Program-made: the position numbers and the translations under genes
Shown here: positions 62,871-64,000 of the stretch, piece after piece
How the letters are laid out: every line of letters starts with the position of its first letter
How positions within the stretch are numbered: position 1 is the stretch's first letter
Assembly: GCF_041260155.1 (NCBI RefSeq)
Contig: NC_091948.1
Location: 732,001-796,000, forward strand
Origin: Ptychodera flava
Taxonomy: Eukaryota > Hemichordata > Enteropneusta > Ptychoderidae
DNA: 64,000 nucleotides
Direction: 5' to 3'
Notes under the pieces: generated by a model
What the model saw: only the letters and a program-made list of their open reading frames with translations
The model's database searches: none
Told to the model about the DNA's origin: nothing

Positions 62871-64000
62871 TCAGTGCATTTCTATAAAACTTTCAAGTGC
62901 CTTTGGGACATTTCCTTTGTATGGGACATTGCTCCTTTTTATCACCCTTGCTGCACAGCATTTCAGACTGAGTTTCATTTGTGTTTTGAGCATAATCTCA
63001 GAAACTCCAGTGGTGGACACCTCCATTGGGGTTTTGCCATGACAGTTCACCCTGTCCATGTGAGCACCAGCGTTCAATAGTGCCATGATGCAACTGTGCA
63101 GAGTTAAGAAATCGCTGATCGGTTTGTTGTACTTGACAATGATGTGCAGGGGACTCTCCCTGTTGTTGTCCACTTCATCCGGTCTGGCTCCGCATTCCAG
63201 CAGAAGCTTGGCCAAAGGGGCACTGGGAAAGCGGCAAACGTCATTAGTGTGGAAGTCATCCACAGGAGTTTTGTCATTCACTATCATGTGGAGTAAGGTG
63301 GAGCCATTGGAAAGTTTTGGATTCAGCTGGACTAGCTTGTAGACTACTTTGCGGAAAGTGATATCCTCCTGTGATGTGCAAGTCATCTGGGTTATGATGC
63401 TGAGCAGATAGAGTACATTGTGAATGTTGCTTTCATACACAGAGATTTGGTTGGTGCTGTCGTACAAGTCTTGATCCCTCTCTTCATCACATTTGAGTCT
63501 GATGCGTTCCTGACAGTATTGGATTTCAGTCACAGCACACTGAATGATCTCATACATGTCGGCAAATGGCACCCTTTCACCAATGTGCACCATCTGTGAG
63601 AACACCTGGGCAAAGCGAAGTAGATCCTTCTGCACCGAGCGTTTGTTGGCTTGTCGGAGTTTCAGAGCCCTGGTCCAAAGGGCAACACACTTTCCAAACT
63701 GCATATTGTCAGCGCAAACAGCACCACGGTAGATGATAGGATGGGGTATTTCTGGATTGTCTTGCCCAAGTATCCTCTCCCGTACAATGAGCGCTTCAAG
63801 ATGTAGAGCATGGGCGTCATTCTGTTTTGCTTTCAGCTCCTGTAGGTTTCTCGATTCTTGCCTGTTCTCATATGCCGGTATGCGACCGATTATCTTCTTT
63901 TCTAATATGTTGTCTCCATCACTGAAACGCTCCAGCATGGCAAGCAGGAAGTAATGATACGTCTTCTCCAGGCTGTAGTTGTCTTTATCGTTAGCAAAGG
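62871..64000 (-). CDS. FEM1B: FEM1B, large 3' coding exon, N-terminus outside window
   Basis: Substrate receptor of CUL2-elongin B/C ubiquitin ligases, which recognises C-terminal degrons and, for FEM1B, FNIP1. The frame is open from the right edge to TGA at 62871, 375 residues, matching about residue 250 to the end of the 627-residue human protein. Seen in order: FANDKDNYS and KTYHYFLLAMLERF; a TPR-like stretch with RERILGQDNPEI, HPIIYRGAVCADN and ALWTRALKLRQ; KDLLRFAQVFSQMVHI; ankyrin repeats with TPVDDFHTNDVC and SPLHIIVKYNKPISDFLTLH; and STTGVSEIMLKTQMK. The end SLKCCAARVI to FIEMH corresponds to the VHL-box region that binds elongin. FADMYEIIQCAVTEIQYCQE and the HPIIYRGAV motif fit FEM1B better than FEM1A or FEM1C. 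No intron lies in this part, as in vertebrate FEM1B. The N-terminal ankyrin repeats are off-window. Confidence 0.95.
   Translation of the reverse strand, partial: FANDKDNYSLEKTYHYFLLAMLERFSDGDNILEKKIIGRIPAYENRQESRNLQELKAKQNDAHALHLEALIVRERILGQDNPEIPHPIIYRGAVCADNMQFGKCVALWTRALKLRQANKRSVQKDLLRFAQVFSQMVHIGERVPFADMYEIIQCAVTEIQYCQERIRLKCDEERDQDLYDSTNQISVYESNIHNVLYLLSIITQMTCTSQEDITFRKVVYKLVQLNPKLSNGSTLLHMIVNDKTPVDDFHTNDVCRFPSAPLAKLLLECGARPDEVDNNRESPLHIIVKYNKPISDFLTLHSCIMALLNAGAHMDRVNCHGKTPMEVSTTGVSEIMLKTQMKLSLKCCAARVIKRSNVPYKGNVPKALESFIEMH

Overview
This is a window from an animal nuclear genome: AT-rich, intron-rich, and dense in repeats. The recognisable exons belong to conserved metazoan genes joined by ordinary GT-AG introns. 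There are no operons or bacterial signals. Together with the repeat types (a hammerhead-bearing Penelope-like retroelement, Harbinger-, hAT- and piggyBac-type DNA elements, and pearl-like arrays with 146-bp core repeats and microsatellites) this suggests a marine invertebrate, deuterostome or lophotrochozoan. The species cannot be named from the sequence alone.

Five genes are supported, left to right. (1) IER3IP1 (Yos1 family), minus strand: exon 1 at 13204-13114 and exon 2 at 1327-1226, with exon 3 apparently beyond the left edge. (2) STARD5, plus strand: five exons from 17946 to 30511, a complete 216-residue START lipid-transfer protein. (3) An unrecognised acidic, Ser-rich protein of about 282 residues, minus strand: three exons from 44393 to 39008. 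(4) NUDT17, plus strand: six exons from 44886 to 52180, a complete 290-residue Nudix hydrolase. Its start codon lies about 0.5 kb from that of gene 3, so the two are head to head. (5) FEM1B, minus strand: the large 3' coding exon from the right edge to 62871, with the N-terminal part outside the window. NUDT17 and FEM1B converge. The genes have unrelated cell roles (ER/Golgi transport, sterol/bile-acid binding, nucleotide hydrolysis, ubiquitin ligation), and no shared pathway is implied.

The introns hold most of the unusual structure. Intron 1 of IER3IP1 contains a nested stack. A Harbinger-like element (2116-11915, TAA target duplication) holds a Penelope-like element. That element is split by about 7.5 kb of pearl-like arrays, and one array is in turn split by a TTAA-flanked piggyBac-type MITE. 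STARD5 intron 1 has a 599-bp foldback element with a 9-bp target duplication and several pearl-like arrays. NUDT17 intron 1 has a second foldback and a 337-bp hAT remnant that still carries part of the transposase dimerisation domain. NUDT17 intron 3 carries a second Penelope-like copy in antisense, again inside Harbinger-like flanks. Both Penelope copies carry a hammerhead-ribozyme-like motif whose stem II has changed sequence but kept its pairing. The right third (53-62.8 kb) is mostly intergenic, with small palindromic MITEs, a minisatellite and no supported gene.
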